Assembly (NCBI RefSeq): GCF_019279795.1
Contig: NC_056725.1
Coordinates: forward strand, 1,753,173,416-1,753,237,415
Origin: Protopterus annectens
Taxonomy: Eukaryota > Chordata > Ceratodontiformes > Protopteridae
Direction of reading: 5' to 3'
DNA: 64,000 nucleotides
The stretch's first letter is position 1. Each line of letters begins with the position of its first letter. Shown here one piece after another: positions 35,772 through 47,849 of this stretch. A model generated the notes under the pieces. It was not told the DNA's origin. It ran no database searches and saw nothing but the letters and a program-made list of their open reading frames with translations. The translations under genes and the position numbers were made by a program.

Positions 35772-36420
35772 ACCTGTATCAAAATAAAAAAAGCCTTTAT
35801 TAACTCTCGCACCTCGGCTAATACAAAGCCTTCAAGGAGTACAAAGAACATTTCCAAACGACACAGTAAAATACCATCATCAATTAAATATCAACCAATA
35901 AAAAACTGAGAAACAAATAAGTACTTTCCAATTACAATCCATATTAAAACCTGAGGGGCTCAAAGTGTTAAATTTTAAAATAAAAACAGTCTCTTTATAC
36001 ATTAATTTTCTTTTATAAGCATTTTCTGAACAAAAACGTATAAATACCTTTTCTAAAATTGTTGCCTTTAAAAAAGTTTGAATTATGAAATTGAGCAAAA
36101 TGACTTGCTACAGGGCTTTTGTCTAATATTCCTCATATGCTCTTGCAGCCTTAGTTTACATTTTCTCTTGCACTCCCCAATATAAAATAAGTCACAAGGA
36201 CACTTAAGAACATAAATAATGCCCTCAGTTCCACAATTATAAACATCACAGCATCATCAGACTTCCTGTTCCTTGCTGATTGTCTGTGATAATAAAGTGG
36301 CAAATTAAGAGGTTCCATTGCTTAGCCACAAGTTTTTTCCCAGTTTGTGATGTATTCTAATCAGGACTTTACTTTTGCAGACTCTATGGCTGTTCTTTGA
36401 AGGGCTGTTTAGGTGAGACC
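35772..36420 (-). pseudogene. Penelope-like element 3' end with GIY-YIG endonuclease
   Basis: On the minus strand near 36250-36070 the translation reads CGTEGIIYVLKCPCDLFYIGE, then KLRLQEHMRNIRQKP, the GIY-YIG endonuclease of Penelope-like elements, with the CPC motif between the two halves. The C-terminal LNTLSPSGFNMDCNWKVLI (about 35975-35920) is also typical. The tail toward 35772 has GCGAGAGTTAATAAAGGC and TTTTATTTTGATAC, like Neptune-type tails. Minus frame 36409-36717 may be the poorly preserved part upstream. RT itself was not found. Confidence 0.75.
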
Positions 36421-37959
36421 TGGACAATGTTGGTGATTATAGTCAAAGACATTTTCAACTTTACCAGTGTCATCTTTGTTGCTGAAGACCCTGCCTGATC
36501 TTTCTGAGACAATTTCTTCTTCTGAGCTCAAAACAGAACCAATGAACCATTTCTGTTGATATTGGTACTGTATTGGTACTGTAGCTTCTTTCATCAGCAG
36601 AAGCTGTGGAAGTACCTTGTCAAAAGCTTCTTCTGCCATGGCTTCTTCACTATTCATTCCTGATACTGCTTTTCTTCTTATCCATTCCCTAAAGCCCCTT
36701 TCCCAGAAGAAACTCACACCACTTCAGCAGAAATAAACAATGCAATATCACTATTGAAGCAAATGGGTGATATTACACGAACCCTGAGCTTATAGTACAG
36801 TTTTACTCCATCTACCTTGCACGTGTATAGAACTTTTCTTTCCCTCTAAGGCACCTATTTTAATTCTACATCATTACTCATTCCTCTTTCTTTCTCCTCT
36901 GTCAGCTTACAAAACAACAATACATGGTTCCAGTGAGTTACCTTCTTTGGTTAACTAAATTCCAATTACTTTTACCTTATGTTTCTTAAGGTTTGCAGTA
37001 CATTTATATCTATTCTGCTCACATGCATAATCACTTCTAGGCTCTTCCTTTCCAAGTAGAAGGGAGAATATAAGAATATATCATACGCTCACATATAAAG
37101 CAACATCAGGAAATGTTTAGGAAATCCTGCATTCACTGTCCCAGCTCCCAATATTTAGTAATATACTGGAAAAAAGATATCTCCTTCAACAAATCATTAC
37201 CAATAGTCATTACCAATTTTACATTTTTTTTTATTCTCACTAATCACATTTATAATAACATGGAGTCAGGGGTACTGAAGCTATCTTCACTGACCAAAAC
37301 AAAGCTTTTGATTTTGTGTTTCATCCTCTCCTTCTCTTTTTCTGACCATACGCTAAATGGTCTGGCATCATTTTTATCAAATGACTCTCCAGATGGCAAC
37401 AGTTTTAAAGTTTAAGACTAGACAGAAGTCACATTGTGTCAACACCTGTCTTAGGCCTTCCTGATGATTTGTTTTAATAAGGTAGTTGGATTCCTGTGGT
37501 CCTCACTAGTTCTATATTAGCTGCTGGATGATAGAATCATAAGTATGAGTCTTAGAACACTGAAAATTGTGTTTGTACATATAATATGTCTGAGATTGTT
37601 GTGTCTTGGAGATTTTCCTTTCTTCCAAAGATAAAGTGATCTTGTAGTAAGAGTTATTGTATACAGGTATCATGAATATGGGGGTGCAGTGGAGCTTGCT
37701 CCCCAACAAAAAGCGACTTTAAAGGAGAACAACAGTTTTTGACATTCTCTGTTCTCCTGCAAGTTCATTGTTTTATTTTCTAATTCTGGAAGTCACAACT
37801 GTAGGGCTTACAATATGGAGTCCATCCACTTGGAAGGGTGTAATTGTGAAGTATTAGGTAAGCAGAGCTTGTCTTACTCCTGACAGGAGTTCCATTTTAG
37901 GTTTTTTACTTTTTTCCATTCTCATAATCCCAGTTTCCTACATAACCCTAAAAGAACAT
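36421..37959. other. Unassigned stretch with a possible MITE-core relic
   Basis: No gene was recognised. At 37681-37706 the sequence GGGGTGCAGTGGAGCTTGCT followed by CCCC resembles the core of the fold-back MITEs at 27165 and 38401, so part of 37500-37730 may be an older member. Ends were not found. Confidence 0.35.
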
Positions 37960-40363
37960 CATATGCTGTGTTGATGGTAAAAATTAAAGTGGGACGGTTC
38001 CTCTTTGATAATTTCTGTGTAAGCAGAGGAACCAGACAGGGGTGTCCTATTTCCCCTTTGTTATTTGCATTATATTTAGAATCATTTGCAAAGAAAATAA
38101 GAGACTCAGACATTTGCAGATATAATTGGTATGCAAGTCAATAAAAGTTCGTTCTGTTTGCTGATGATATTATTTTATACCTGATAAACTCAGAAAAGGA
38201 CATTACAGTGTTGTGGAGCATTTTGAAACCATTTCAAATCTTTTCGGGATAGAAAATTAATGAAGCTGAAACAAAGGCAATTGCTGTAAAATATGTACCC
38301 ATACATGAATTGGTCCATCAGTATCCATATTTATGTGGACATGATAAAATTAAATACTTAGGAATATGGATTAAAAAGGATTCTGGTATGGCAGCTAAGG
38401 GTTCCCATCATGTAGTCGAACATTTACAATTTTGAACGACATATGTTCGAATTTATAAATGTTCGTGTGTGTGAATGGAAATCTCCATAAGTGGAGGTTT
38501 CCATTCACTTCAATGTGGTGCGATCTTGGATTTGGTATATTTAAGTAGTGGGGGGTGTGGAAGGTGCAGGAGGGCTTGCTCCCCTGCAAACAACAATTTT
38601 TTTATTTGTCCATTGTGATTTTATTTTTTTATAGGTAGTCGAAGTTCCATAACTTCGGACATATGTGTTCGAACATATGTCAGTCGAAGTTACAGAACTT
38701 TGACTATGTAATATAGACCCAGCAGCTAAGGATATGTGGGAAGAGACTAAACAAAAGATAATATAAAAACTGAGAAATTATAAGCTCTGTTATACAGATA
38801 TGGATAGCAAGATACAAGCAGTTAAAATATTTTTAGTCCCTTTAGTTTTATACATGTCAGGCATATTTTATCAACCAGAGGATAAGTTGTGGATAGCAAT
38901 TAATAAAGAGTTGAAGGATTTTATCTGAGAGGTGAAGGCAAGAGTCAAGTGGGATAAGCTGATACTTCCAACAGAACAAGGTGTTTTGGGATTACCCGAT
39001 CTGAAGGGGTATTTTAGAGTTACACAGGTAAGGCCCTTATACATAACACAAGTAGGAAACTATCATTCAGAGCGGAAAGGGATGATGATGAAACAGGGGG
39101 GAAGCTCAAGAAACAAGAAGAAACTGGGATTTTGGATTTAGACCCTTAAGGAGAATAACCATGCTGAAAATTATATTTATAAAGTAGCAGAAAGTATTGT
39201 AAGACCTAAGCCAACAAAGAAATGGAGAAGATTCTGCCGATAGGGATGACTGCAATTAGGCATACAGACAATAGGCAAAAGGGGGCTGGAATATATTGGA
39301 GAAAACTGGTAAAAGAACCAAGGTAATGGGAGCAAATAATTAGAGAGGGAAAAGGTAATAGAATGTGAAGAGACCAATAATGTATTTGGATCTTAGGATA
39401 GAGATTGCCTTCCTTGTCAAGGATTGATATCAGAATGTAGGCAAGGAAATAGCGGGATCCTAAGCAAAAAAAAAAAAAACAGCACTGGTAGACTTTTTAG
39501 CTGAATCTAGAACAGAAGCTGTTGTTATTAGAGAATACACAATATTGCATGATATCTATAAGAATCAACCAGAGGAGATTAGAAAGGATTGGTAAGAGAG
39601 ATTGGATAAGTAATTCACAAAGAAACAATACAGGGGTATATGTATGTCTCCCAAATATGCAAGAAAGTATAGAAGATTTAGGATCTTTGTTTGAAAGTGC
39701 TTACACAGGTATTTTTATAACCCAAGTAGACACCAAATAATTTTTCCTCAAGTAGACAGCAAATGTTGGAGGTGTGATGAGGAAGAAACAGGTACCGGGG
39801 AACATATTTTCGGAGAGTGTAATGAGTTGGCAGACTTTAAAGATTCCCTGCATACTGCTCTGTCAAAGATACTGGGTGAGCAAATTGGTATAACTAAGCA
39901 AATTATTTTTTTAGCTATGATACAGAATCAAAATTGCCTAGACATAGTAAGGCCTTACTGAGTCTCATTATGGTGGCTGCCAAAAAACAATTGCTAGGAA
40001 ATGGAAATCAGATGCTAAACCAGCTTTACTAGAAGCAGTGAATATAATAACAGAGCTAAAACAACTGGAACTGGGATCTTTAGAAAAGGGTGGAAGCAAC
40101 TTATAGAAAATATTGGAATTGTGGGAACAATACATGCAGAGAAGGAATGAGATTTCAAAGAAGGCAGGATTTGAATGAGCTAGGTAATGTTTGACTGACA
40201 AAGACTGGATAGATTATAAGTGATGTATAATGTTTGCAATCACAATTATGTCAATGTGGTTTGTGATGTATAGTCAATATTGTTTGTTTCCATTTATATA
40301 AATGTAAGATTGCCTATGTCATAGTTGGTAATTTAATAAAGATGTTTCCTTTTTAAAAAAAAT
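37960..40363 (+). pseudogene. L1/Tx1-type LINE, 5'-truncated with intact 3' end
   Basis: Starts in the RT palm (GCPISPLLFALYLE near 38041-38082; LFADDIILYL at about 38157-38186), is split by a MITE at 38401-38721, then continues through RVKWDKLILPTEQGVLGLPDL (38941-39003) to a CCHC knuckle at 39774-39831 (CWRC...EHIFGEC), which is typical of the Tx1/L1 C-terminus. AATAAA is at 40335-40340 and an A-run ends it at about 40363. It shares about 90% with the L1 at 21101. Multiple stops make it inactive. Confidence 0.88.
38401..38721. mobile_element. 321-bp MITE with G-rich core inside L1
   Basis: Flanked by the direct repeat GCAGCTAAGG (38391-38400 and 38722-38731). The uninterrupted L1 at about 22236 has this sequence once, which proves insertion. 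The end ATATAGACCCA resembles the termini of the MITE at 29799. Inside are inverted pairs such as CATTCACTT/GTGAATG and GTCGAA/TTCGAC, and the core 38549-38590 shared with the element at 27165. Confidence 0.8.
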
Positions 40364-42530
40364 GAATGCTCACAAATCCATAGGCTATGATGTATTAATG
40401 ACAAATCTGGAATACAGCATTCACATTTCAGCACTAAACAAGAGTGTAGTTAATACAATATTCCTGTTTTATAGCAGACTCTCCCTGTAATGAACATGGC
40501 TGAATCATCGTCTTGAAAACGGTTTCCTCTACCAATAAATTACATGCCACTTTCATTCTCTCAACATGCATTTATAAACTCATCCACTGAGGACCACTGT
40601 CGCTGGCAGAAAGACCCCACATCCTTCTATCATCATTTGTTCCTCGCAGTGTAATCGGACTCTTTCCTCTCCATTTCCTAGTGCTTCTTAACATCTGTAG
40701 CCCCCAAAGTCCAGATTACTGCCCACGCAGAGACATTTGCCACCTTCTTGTACTCATTGCCATTCAGGCATCGTTTTGACTGCCTCTGTCATTCCAACGT
40801 AGGTGCGGAGGTCAGTGCAGCACCATATAACCCTAGTCCTCATCAGGTCTCAACACTTTACATTCTTCATGCATTAATACCATTTTTCTTGCAGTTCATT
40901 TGTTCATTGAGTTTATTTATTAACTTTGATGACCAGGTTGGTGGTCTGGTCCTCAGACCAGAGGCAATTATATATTTTACATACAGTTACCCTTTTCCTT
41001 TTACTTTAAGCTGTTCCAGTCCTATCCTGTGTACTACTATAATGACTGTTTTCCCTTGGTTAGCCTTTATATTGGTTCATCTCTGCCTTCCCTGTGTTAA
41101 GTTTTCACCTACACAATCCCTTTACATCTCTTCTACATATTTTACATTTTGCTGTCCTCTCATTTGCATTAGTTGCTTCACAAGTTGCATTCTGTGTATG
41201 TTCAGTTCTTTATTTTGTCTTCCAAAAATAGTGTGCAGTGTTTTGAATTTTAATTGCTCATTTCTACTGAGATAGTCATGGCTGCATGTTGCCTTTATAT
41301 TTTTGTTACTGGCATTTGTCTATTCATTGCTTTCTTAGACTTTGATGGTAATAAAATTATGGAAGGAAAAAAGGGTCTTTTGTTCAGTCAATTTATCTGC
41401 TCAAAAAGTAAATAAAGGCAGCCTCATGATTAATTATAATAAATAACCACATAAAAGTAAAAACTCCTGGTAAAAGTGGCCCTTTATTTTATGAAATCAT
41501 TTTCTAACTACATAGCTTACCTTACATATTACCTCTGTTAAGATGAGGTCTATCCTAAGCCTGTCTTTACGAAGGCCCCATCTGACATCAAAGAACTAAA
41601 AGAATCAGAAGTGAAATAAGGTTGTATATAGACAGGGAGACGAGAGAAGGTGGTATCATACTTTGCTTCCTTCTCTCAAGCAGTTCTCCTGCATTTGAGT
41701 AGAAATTCCAGACCCTTTCATGTCCAGAGGCATCCGTCAAGATGATTCCTTATTTGTAGATCGCTTCACTGACAGAAGTCATGGATTTTATTCAAGACAA
41801 AAGCAACAATAGGCTCACAGTATTTGAACAATTAGGTAAGTAGATTTACTCAGCCCGCACACAGCAATTAATGTAGTAAATAATATCAGCCACACAGTAA
41901 AGTACTTTAAAAATTGATGTTTCTGTCCTCAGTGAAATATTTTCTGAAAGGAAAACATATTTGAAAATGCCCATACTAACCTACTAAGTTTCATTGTAAT
42001 CCATTTGGAGTATTTATTTGATGCTCCACTTGGCTGTAGGTGTCTGGCTTTCTAATGAAGCTCCTGCAGCAGTCTCTTTAACATATAATATGCTCACACT
42101 GTCCAATTTAGCACTTTTTCAGACTTAGCAATAACTAGGCACACATTTGCACATTGAGGTCTATAAAAAAGAATCCTGGATGAGGTCAACATAGACATTT
42201 TTCCGTTTTAGAACTGGATGTAAATTCTGGTTTAATGTTCTGTACTATTAGGTAAACTTGTAAATTATTTTATGTGGAGGTTGCTAATGCTTACTCCAGT
42301 TTGTTTAAAGGGATTTATTTACTCCTTCTGTATATTAGCTGCCATTCAGGGGCTCAAGTACAATGTCGAATTATAATTCAGGCAGCCTCCAGTTTGGGCC
42401 TGGATAGATATAGATTACTCTGCTTTAGCAGTGTGGTACCAAATATCAGCCACGTGCTTTCACACTTCTGTCACGCTGACATGCCCTGAATCATAATCCT
42501 CATATCACGTATATTATTTACATGGACCCT
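40364..42530. other. Unassigned pyrimidine-rich and AT-rich stretch
   Basis: The longest frame is 40748-41275 (+, 175 codons), rich in Phe, Leu, Ser and Cys because the DNA is C/T-rich. I recognise no domain and treat it as chance or relic. No other repeat was identified. Confidence 0.4.
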
Positions 42531-42534
42531 GAGC

Positions 42535-42753
42535 ATCATCATCATCGTCGTCATCATCGTCAACATCAACATCAATATCACTGTCATCATTATCATCATC
42601 AACATCATCATTATCATCAACATCATCATCATCGTCATCAACATCATCATCATCATCATCATCGTCATCAACATCATCATCGTTGTCATCATCAACATCA
42701 TCATCATCATATCGTCATCATCATCAACATCATCATCATCATCATCAAACCCC
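42535..42753. repeat. (ATC)n trinucleotide repeat
   Basis: About 220 bp of CAT/ATC units with scattered CGTC, AAC and TTAT variants. It yields apparent poly-His (+) and poly-Met (-) frames that are artefacts of the repeat. Confidence 0.95.
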
Positions 42754-43013
42754 CTTTTCCCATTTTAAATGGGGTCAGTAAATCACATTGACTATTGTAA
42801 CCTTTTGATTCATAGCCACTGTCCTGCCTTCTTCAAAAGTCATACCTGATTGTTGCAGGTCTCCCTCCTTTCATGCAATCCATTTACCTCTTGGATGGAT
42901 GTCCTTGTGTCCTCTTACCTTTTTCTTACATGGAAATCTTTTTAAATAGCTCCTGAACCAATAGCACTGATCTGCTTTGGCATATCTAAAGATTTTTTTA
43001 GTATTATTAGCAG

Positions 43014-43223
43014 CCATGACATGGGGTGGCTATGGTGGTGCAGTGGTTAACATTGTCACCTCACACCAAGAGGTTCTCTGGTTCGATTCATGGCTGGGGT
43101 GCCTTCTGTGTGCAGTCTGCATGTCTTTTGTGTGGTCACGTGGGTTTTCTCCAGGTGCTCTGGTTTCCTCCCACATTGCAAAGACATGCAGTAGGTGGAT
43201 TGAACACTCTAAATTGGCCATAG

Positions 43224-43301
<78 letters not shown>

Positions 43302-43449
43302 GCACGCGAATGAGTGGTGCAAAAGAACTACATTGGCAGGGCTAGCCACCTGGCAGTGGAAACCTTGGCTCAAGATGATTGTCACTGCTGTGGTGACACC
43401 CTGACCCTCATGTGCAAAATGGGAAAAGGGGTTGAGGATGGATGGATGG
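43014..43449 (+). mobile_element. tRNA-derived SINE (HE1/V-SINE-like)
   Basis: Contains pol III box A-like TGGTGCAGTGG (about 43035-43045) and box B GGTTCGATTCA (43080-43090), then the widely shared vertebrate body GTGGGTTTTCTCCAGGTGCT and GGTTTCCTCCCACATTGCAA. It ends in GGATGGATGGATGGA. A GT tract (43227-43303) has expanded in the body. The direct repeat ATTAGCAG at 43006-43013 and 43450-43457 is a likely target-site duplication. Confidence 0.85.
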
Positions 43450-43882
43450 ATTAGCAGACAAGAACCAAATCACTAGAAAAACTGAATTTATTTCTATTTG
43501 TTAATTATGATAGTACACTTGACCCACAAGGCTGATTTCAGTCATTATGCAGTGCAAAGCACAAGAACGGTAAGTCATGCATAACAACAAGTTTTCAAAC
43601 ATGACTTTGTATACAAGTGATGTTACAGTGTGTGGCAAAATATTCAGTGTAATTATTTCTTTACAAATATACATCTCAGATAAAACATTTACACAAAGTA
43701 AGTGTGTCACTGTACAGCTGTTGCAGAAGTTTTTAAAGTACAAAATATAGCAATTATAGACTCTATAACTTTAGACAACAGATTATGAATTAAGGACAAA
43801 GGATAGTGGCTGATAGAAATACTAAAGTAACTAAATCCTGAAAAGCAGGATAAAATAAAGTTATGGTTAATTACTTGGTAGT

Positions 43883-45506
43883 TGTGACAGATCCCTACTC
43901 CAGGCCAGCAATCAAAGAGACTTAATCCTCACCACTAACTCCTGTGAGAGACGGTCACTAAGAGCAAAGATGAATTCACACAGTATTTTCAGATGCAGCT
44001 CCCTGCACCAAGCACAATTTCCCTTAAGAGCACACAGGGAGTACCCTCCAGACCTGGGGCTGGACTCTCTTTCTCTTTCCACACCCACACAAAACTCCAC
44101 CCTGACCACTTTGGAGCTATGTGTCCTTCTTCCCAGTAGCTGACACTCACACACTTGGATATTTGAGTTTCACACACACACACTCACGTACACACCTGGG
44201 AAAAGATGTCACAAATTTACTAGCTGTGTCCCTTTCTGCCCAGATGCTCTGAGGTAATCACACTGCCACCAGTCAGCTACCCTAAGGCTCTTACAAAGGG
44301 TACCCAATTATACTGTGTAAAATTAATACTAGTACAAATGGTTAAGTGTGACCAAAGCAGCAAGGCTTTCAGGATTGGCCACAGTGTCAATAAAACAAGC
44401 ATAAATGCTCTCAATATGTTAAAAGCGATCTCTAAAGGACCAGCCACAATGAAAGATATTAAAATATTTAATGATAATGAAACAGAAAACAGGAGAATAC
44501 TGAATACAATAAACAACAGAGTTTCAACCACAGAGATATAAAAATAATACAGTTGGATAGTTTCAAACAAATGCAGAAAACAATACTAAACTATTCTCAC
44601 TAAATGGCCCTGACTAAATAAATAATTACTGTTCCCTGACTACATATTAAAGCAAGGCAAGCTGATGGAGTATCTTACCACAGTAAAAGCCAGATGATGT
44701 CTGTCTTTGTCTGTGGGGATGTGTGAGATAGACATATATCCTGTCAGAAATCTTTCCCGTCAGGCTAAAAATGTTTCTGTGAGAGTTCTAAAGAAATCAG
44801 ATACTGGTTAGAGGATGACATCACATCTGGTCACCTGTCTCTGGTACAATATACACACAGAGCTTTGCTAATATCTGTGGCAGCATCTGAAAGCTATAAC
44901 ACAATTTCAAACTTTCCACCCTTCTAGGGTTCTCTGATAAACATACACATTTGATTAGTTATAAAATTACAGCCTAATATACCTACATTTATTTTTTTTT
45001 TTTATTTATTTTACATTTGTTGACCGGGCTAGTCTAGCTGGATATATGTCCATTTTCAGTAGAGGCCCGGGGAGAAAAGCTCCAAGGGTAAATTACAGAT
45101 ATAAAAAACATATAGGAAACAGAACATAGACATTGGTAAATACAATTTTTACAAAAAAGCAGTAAGTAGGGAACATTAATTTAAAAATTGCAAACAAAAT
45201 ATCATGTATGAAATTTTTTTTTTTTTTTGTCAGAAAGCATACATATAAAGTTAATGTAAGGATAGAGAGGATAGAAGAGGAAGGAGTGAGTTACATACAT
45301 TCTTTCTATCTGGCAGGACCCACTGTTGATGTATTTTTAACACAAGTAACTTTAGAAATATATATTTTAGTTCAAACATCTGTACAAGTCAGTGTGATAG
45401 TCAAATAACACAAAATTCTTTACAAAATTCCAGCTAGTTATGCAGGCATATTACACATGCACTGCCCTACTCTACCTGGCACAGGTGGCACTACCTAATA
45501 ACATCA
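43883..45506 (-). mobile_element. 3' LTR of minus-strand Gmr1-like gypsy element
   Basis: Read on the minus strand it starts near TGATGTTATTAGG (45506) and ends CTGTCACA (43883). It aligns with the 5' LTR parts at 49219-49838 and 54885-55839 and, more weakly, with the plus-strand LTR family (ACTGGTGGCAGT, CAGCTAGTAAA, GGGAAATTG near the end). It contains a 300-bp LINE 3'-end insertion at 44988-45290. GTAGT at 43878-43882 recurs at 55842-55846, a candidate 5-bp target duplication. Confidence 0.82.
44988..45290 (-). mobile_element. LINE 3'-end fragment (CR1/L2-like) inside the LTR
   Basis: On the minus strand: GGGCCTCTACTGAAAATGGA, then CCCGGTCAACAAATGTAAAA and TAAATAAA. This is the same tail type as the LINE ending at 54884 (GGCCTCCATTGAAAAAGGA, GGTTAACAAACTGCAATAAA). 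The other LTR lacks it, with the host reading straight from TACATGCATACATT to TCTTTCTG at 55620. ACCTACATT and ACATACATT flank it. Confidence 0.7.
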
Positions 45507-45599
45507 TATCTCATTTTGAAAACTCAAGCTAGATTTTCAAGTGATCATAAAAAAATGTTGCTTGAGAGAAATAGGCCTATCTGGGAACACATTATACAC

Positions 45600-46115
45600 A
45601 TTGTCTTGATAGCCTATCTGCATTGACATTGCTGACCCCACTACAGTGCTGCACTGTCATATCATATGCCTGCAACCCTAGGCTCCATCTTAATAACTTG
45701 ACATTTTGCTGGCTGACATGATGTAGCCATGTTAAGGAATTGTGGTCTGTAACCTCAGTGAATTTCCATCTGTATAGATAGTGCTGAAGTTTCTGCAGAG
45801 CCTATACTATGGCTAGACATTATTTTTCTACAGCTGCATAACATTTTTCCCTGGGTTGGAGTCTATGGCTGAGATATACAACTGGGTGCTCTTTTCCCTC
45901 TAAGGAAACCTGGCTGAGTGCAGCTCCCACCCCATGGTTTGAAGCATCCACCTCCACAACAAATTATTTGCTGTAATCTGATCTGACTAACATAGGGGGT
46001 CCTCCCAAAGCCACTTTAAGCTTTTGGAAAGCCTGCTCACAGGTTGGGATCCACACTACCTTATCTGGCCTGTTCTTCCTTTTCAGGTCTGTGATTACCA
46101 GATCCCCCTCAGACT
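45600..46115 (-). pseudogene. Gmr1-like RNase H remnant (minus element)
   Basis: KRKNRPDKVVWIPTCEQAFQKLK runs from about 46085 down. Then comes a stop after SDYSK, and [37 protein letters not shown] and GVSNVNADRLSRQ follow to 45600, with several stops. The segment joins directly to the end of the integrase region, because RT is missing from this copy. Confidence 0.8.
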
Positions 46116-47330
46116 CTTTCTGCCACCCATTGCAAATATTGAGCACCAGGGCCTCCCTGTCATGGCAAGGTTTCATCATGTTAACATGGTACAGTCTGTG
46201 AACCTGCATCCTGCCTAGCAGTTCTACCATGTAGCTAACATCTCTAACTTTCCTTATCACTTTGAAGGGTCCTTGCCAAGCTTCTTGCAGCTTATTTTGT
46301 CCGACAGGAATGAGCATCATAACCTGCTGTCCCACAGTATATTCTTGAGCTCAAGCATTTTGTTCATACCAGACCTTTTCTGTGTTGGGCTCCTGTCAGG
46401 TTCTCCCAGGCGAAGCCCATGAGCTCCCTCAGCCTTGTCCTGAAATTTAGGATATATGCCATAACAGACAACTTGTTTGATTTACACTTGCCCTCCCGCT
46501 CATCACAAATGAAATCTAAAGGCCCCATCACCCTAGGCCCATATAGCAACTCAAAGGGTGAAATACCTAAGGATTCTTGGAGTACCTCTCTGTATGCAAA
46601 CAGCAGAGAGGGAAAAATATTTGTCTCACTCTCTCTTAAACTGGTCTTCAAATGCCTATAGCATAGTCTTTAGTGTAGAGTTTACCCTGTCCACAAAACC
46701 ATAAGTCTGGGGGTGGTAGGGAGTAGTTGTTACGTACCTCACCTCACAGCACTCCCACAGACAAGTGAGCAGGTCTGACATGAAATTGACACCTCTGTCA
46801 GTCAGTATTTCTCTCTGGAGACCTACCCTGCTGAAAATATCTAACAAAGTATTTGCCACTTTCTCTGTCTTGATAGAGGACAAAGCCACTACCTCAGGGT
46901 ATTTAGTAGCATAATCTACTACCACCAGGATATACTTCTTCCTTGTGGAATTTGGGGTACTCAAAGACCCTGCAATATCCATACCTACCATCTGAAATGG
47001 CTTTGCAATCACAGGCAAAGGCATGAAAGGAGCCTTGACCTTTTCTCCTGCTTTGCCTACCTTTTGGCACTGCTCACAGGTCCTGCGGTACCCTTTTACA
47101 TCCCTTGCATTCCCTGGCTAATAAAAGTTCTGCATAATATGTTCCTTTGTATGCTCTATACCCATATGATCTGCAAAAGGAATGTCACAAGCTATGGCTA
47201 GAAGTGACAGATGGTAAGCTCTGGGCACTACCAACTGCTGTATTACCTCACCCTTTAGCCCTCCCTCAGGAGTCCACTCTCTATATGGTAACCCTTTGCT
47301 CTAGTATACAATCTCCTCTTTTCCTTGAGA
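46116..47330 (-). pseudogene. Gmr1-like integrase (minus element)
   Basis: Minus frames 47024-46656 and 46651-46364 carry the core and C-terminal part. MDIAGSL and VVVDYATKYPEVV hold the first catalytic Asp, missing from the plus copy. ILTDRGVNFMSDLL holds the second. The expected catalytic Glu in GLVERVN reads Asp in FVDRVN. The HHCC finger (CRTCEQCQKVGK-like near 47090-47050) is recognisable. Frame 46335-46116 adds the end of integrase (GPFKVIRKVRDVSYMVELLG) and stops at the RT deletion. Confidence 0.85.
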
Positions 47331-47800
47331 ATCAGGTGCCTCCTTAGCCATCTCCCTCAAGCCTCGTAATGTAGGATCTGAAAGCTGAGCCTGTCTCAGT
47401 TCTACCTTTGTAACCCTTCTCAGATCCATTTCCACTGGAAGCCTGGTCTCTCCTGACAGTAGTGACCCACTGGCAGCCTGGGTACTACCACTCACCTCTG
47501 TCCTTGCAGTAACCCTGTCAATGGAAACATCAGTACCTACCAGCATCTGTGGCTCCCTTTCAGGCTCACTGCTACAGGGTAGCTCCCTCCCTGAAATAGC
47601 AACCTCACCAGCCCCAGCTTCAAGTGTGGGGGTTCTATCTGGTTCTCCCCCAGGCTGCCTGACCCACATGCCTGTCTCCAAGCCTGACTGCATGTAATGT
47701 TATGTCAGAGGCTGTGTCCCTCTTAGCAGTGGTCTGTCTTCCACCCACTAAGATAGGATACAAACCCCAGTGATAATCTGGTAACCAAGTTGTCTCCAGA
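47301..47800 (-). pseudogene. Gmr1-like protease remnant and linker (minus element)
   Basis: KRDTASDITL near 47735-47700 aligns with the aspartic protease active site, where the DTG/DSG triad reads DTA. Most of the protease after it is deleted; the acidic linker (frame 47693-47301, QAQLSDPTLRGLREMAKEA) follows soon after. The protease is therefore non-functional on two counts. Confidence 0.7.
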
Positions 47801-47849
47801 CAACTTACCACTGGCATGCTGTTATTCCCACTTGCTGGCTCCCAAACCT

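Noticed and set aside
40748-41275. 175-codon + strand frame
   Set aside because: C/T-rich DNA gives a hydrophobic, Cys/Ser-rich translation with no recognisable domain, splice context or repeat match. Not supported as a gene.
42471-42791. Histidine-rich and methionine-rich proteins
   Set aside because: Translation of an (ATC)n simple repeat.
43030-43095. A tRNA gene
   Set aside because: Box A- and box B-like sequences are present, but the body continues as the common vertebrate SINE with a GGAT tail, and no cloverleaf with an anticodon arm is evident.
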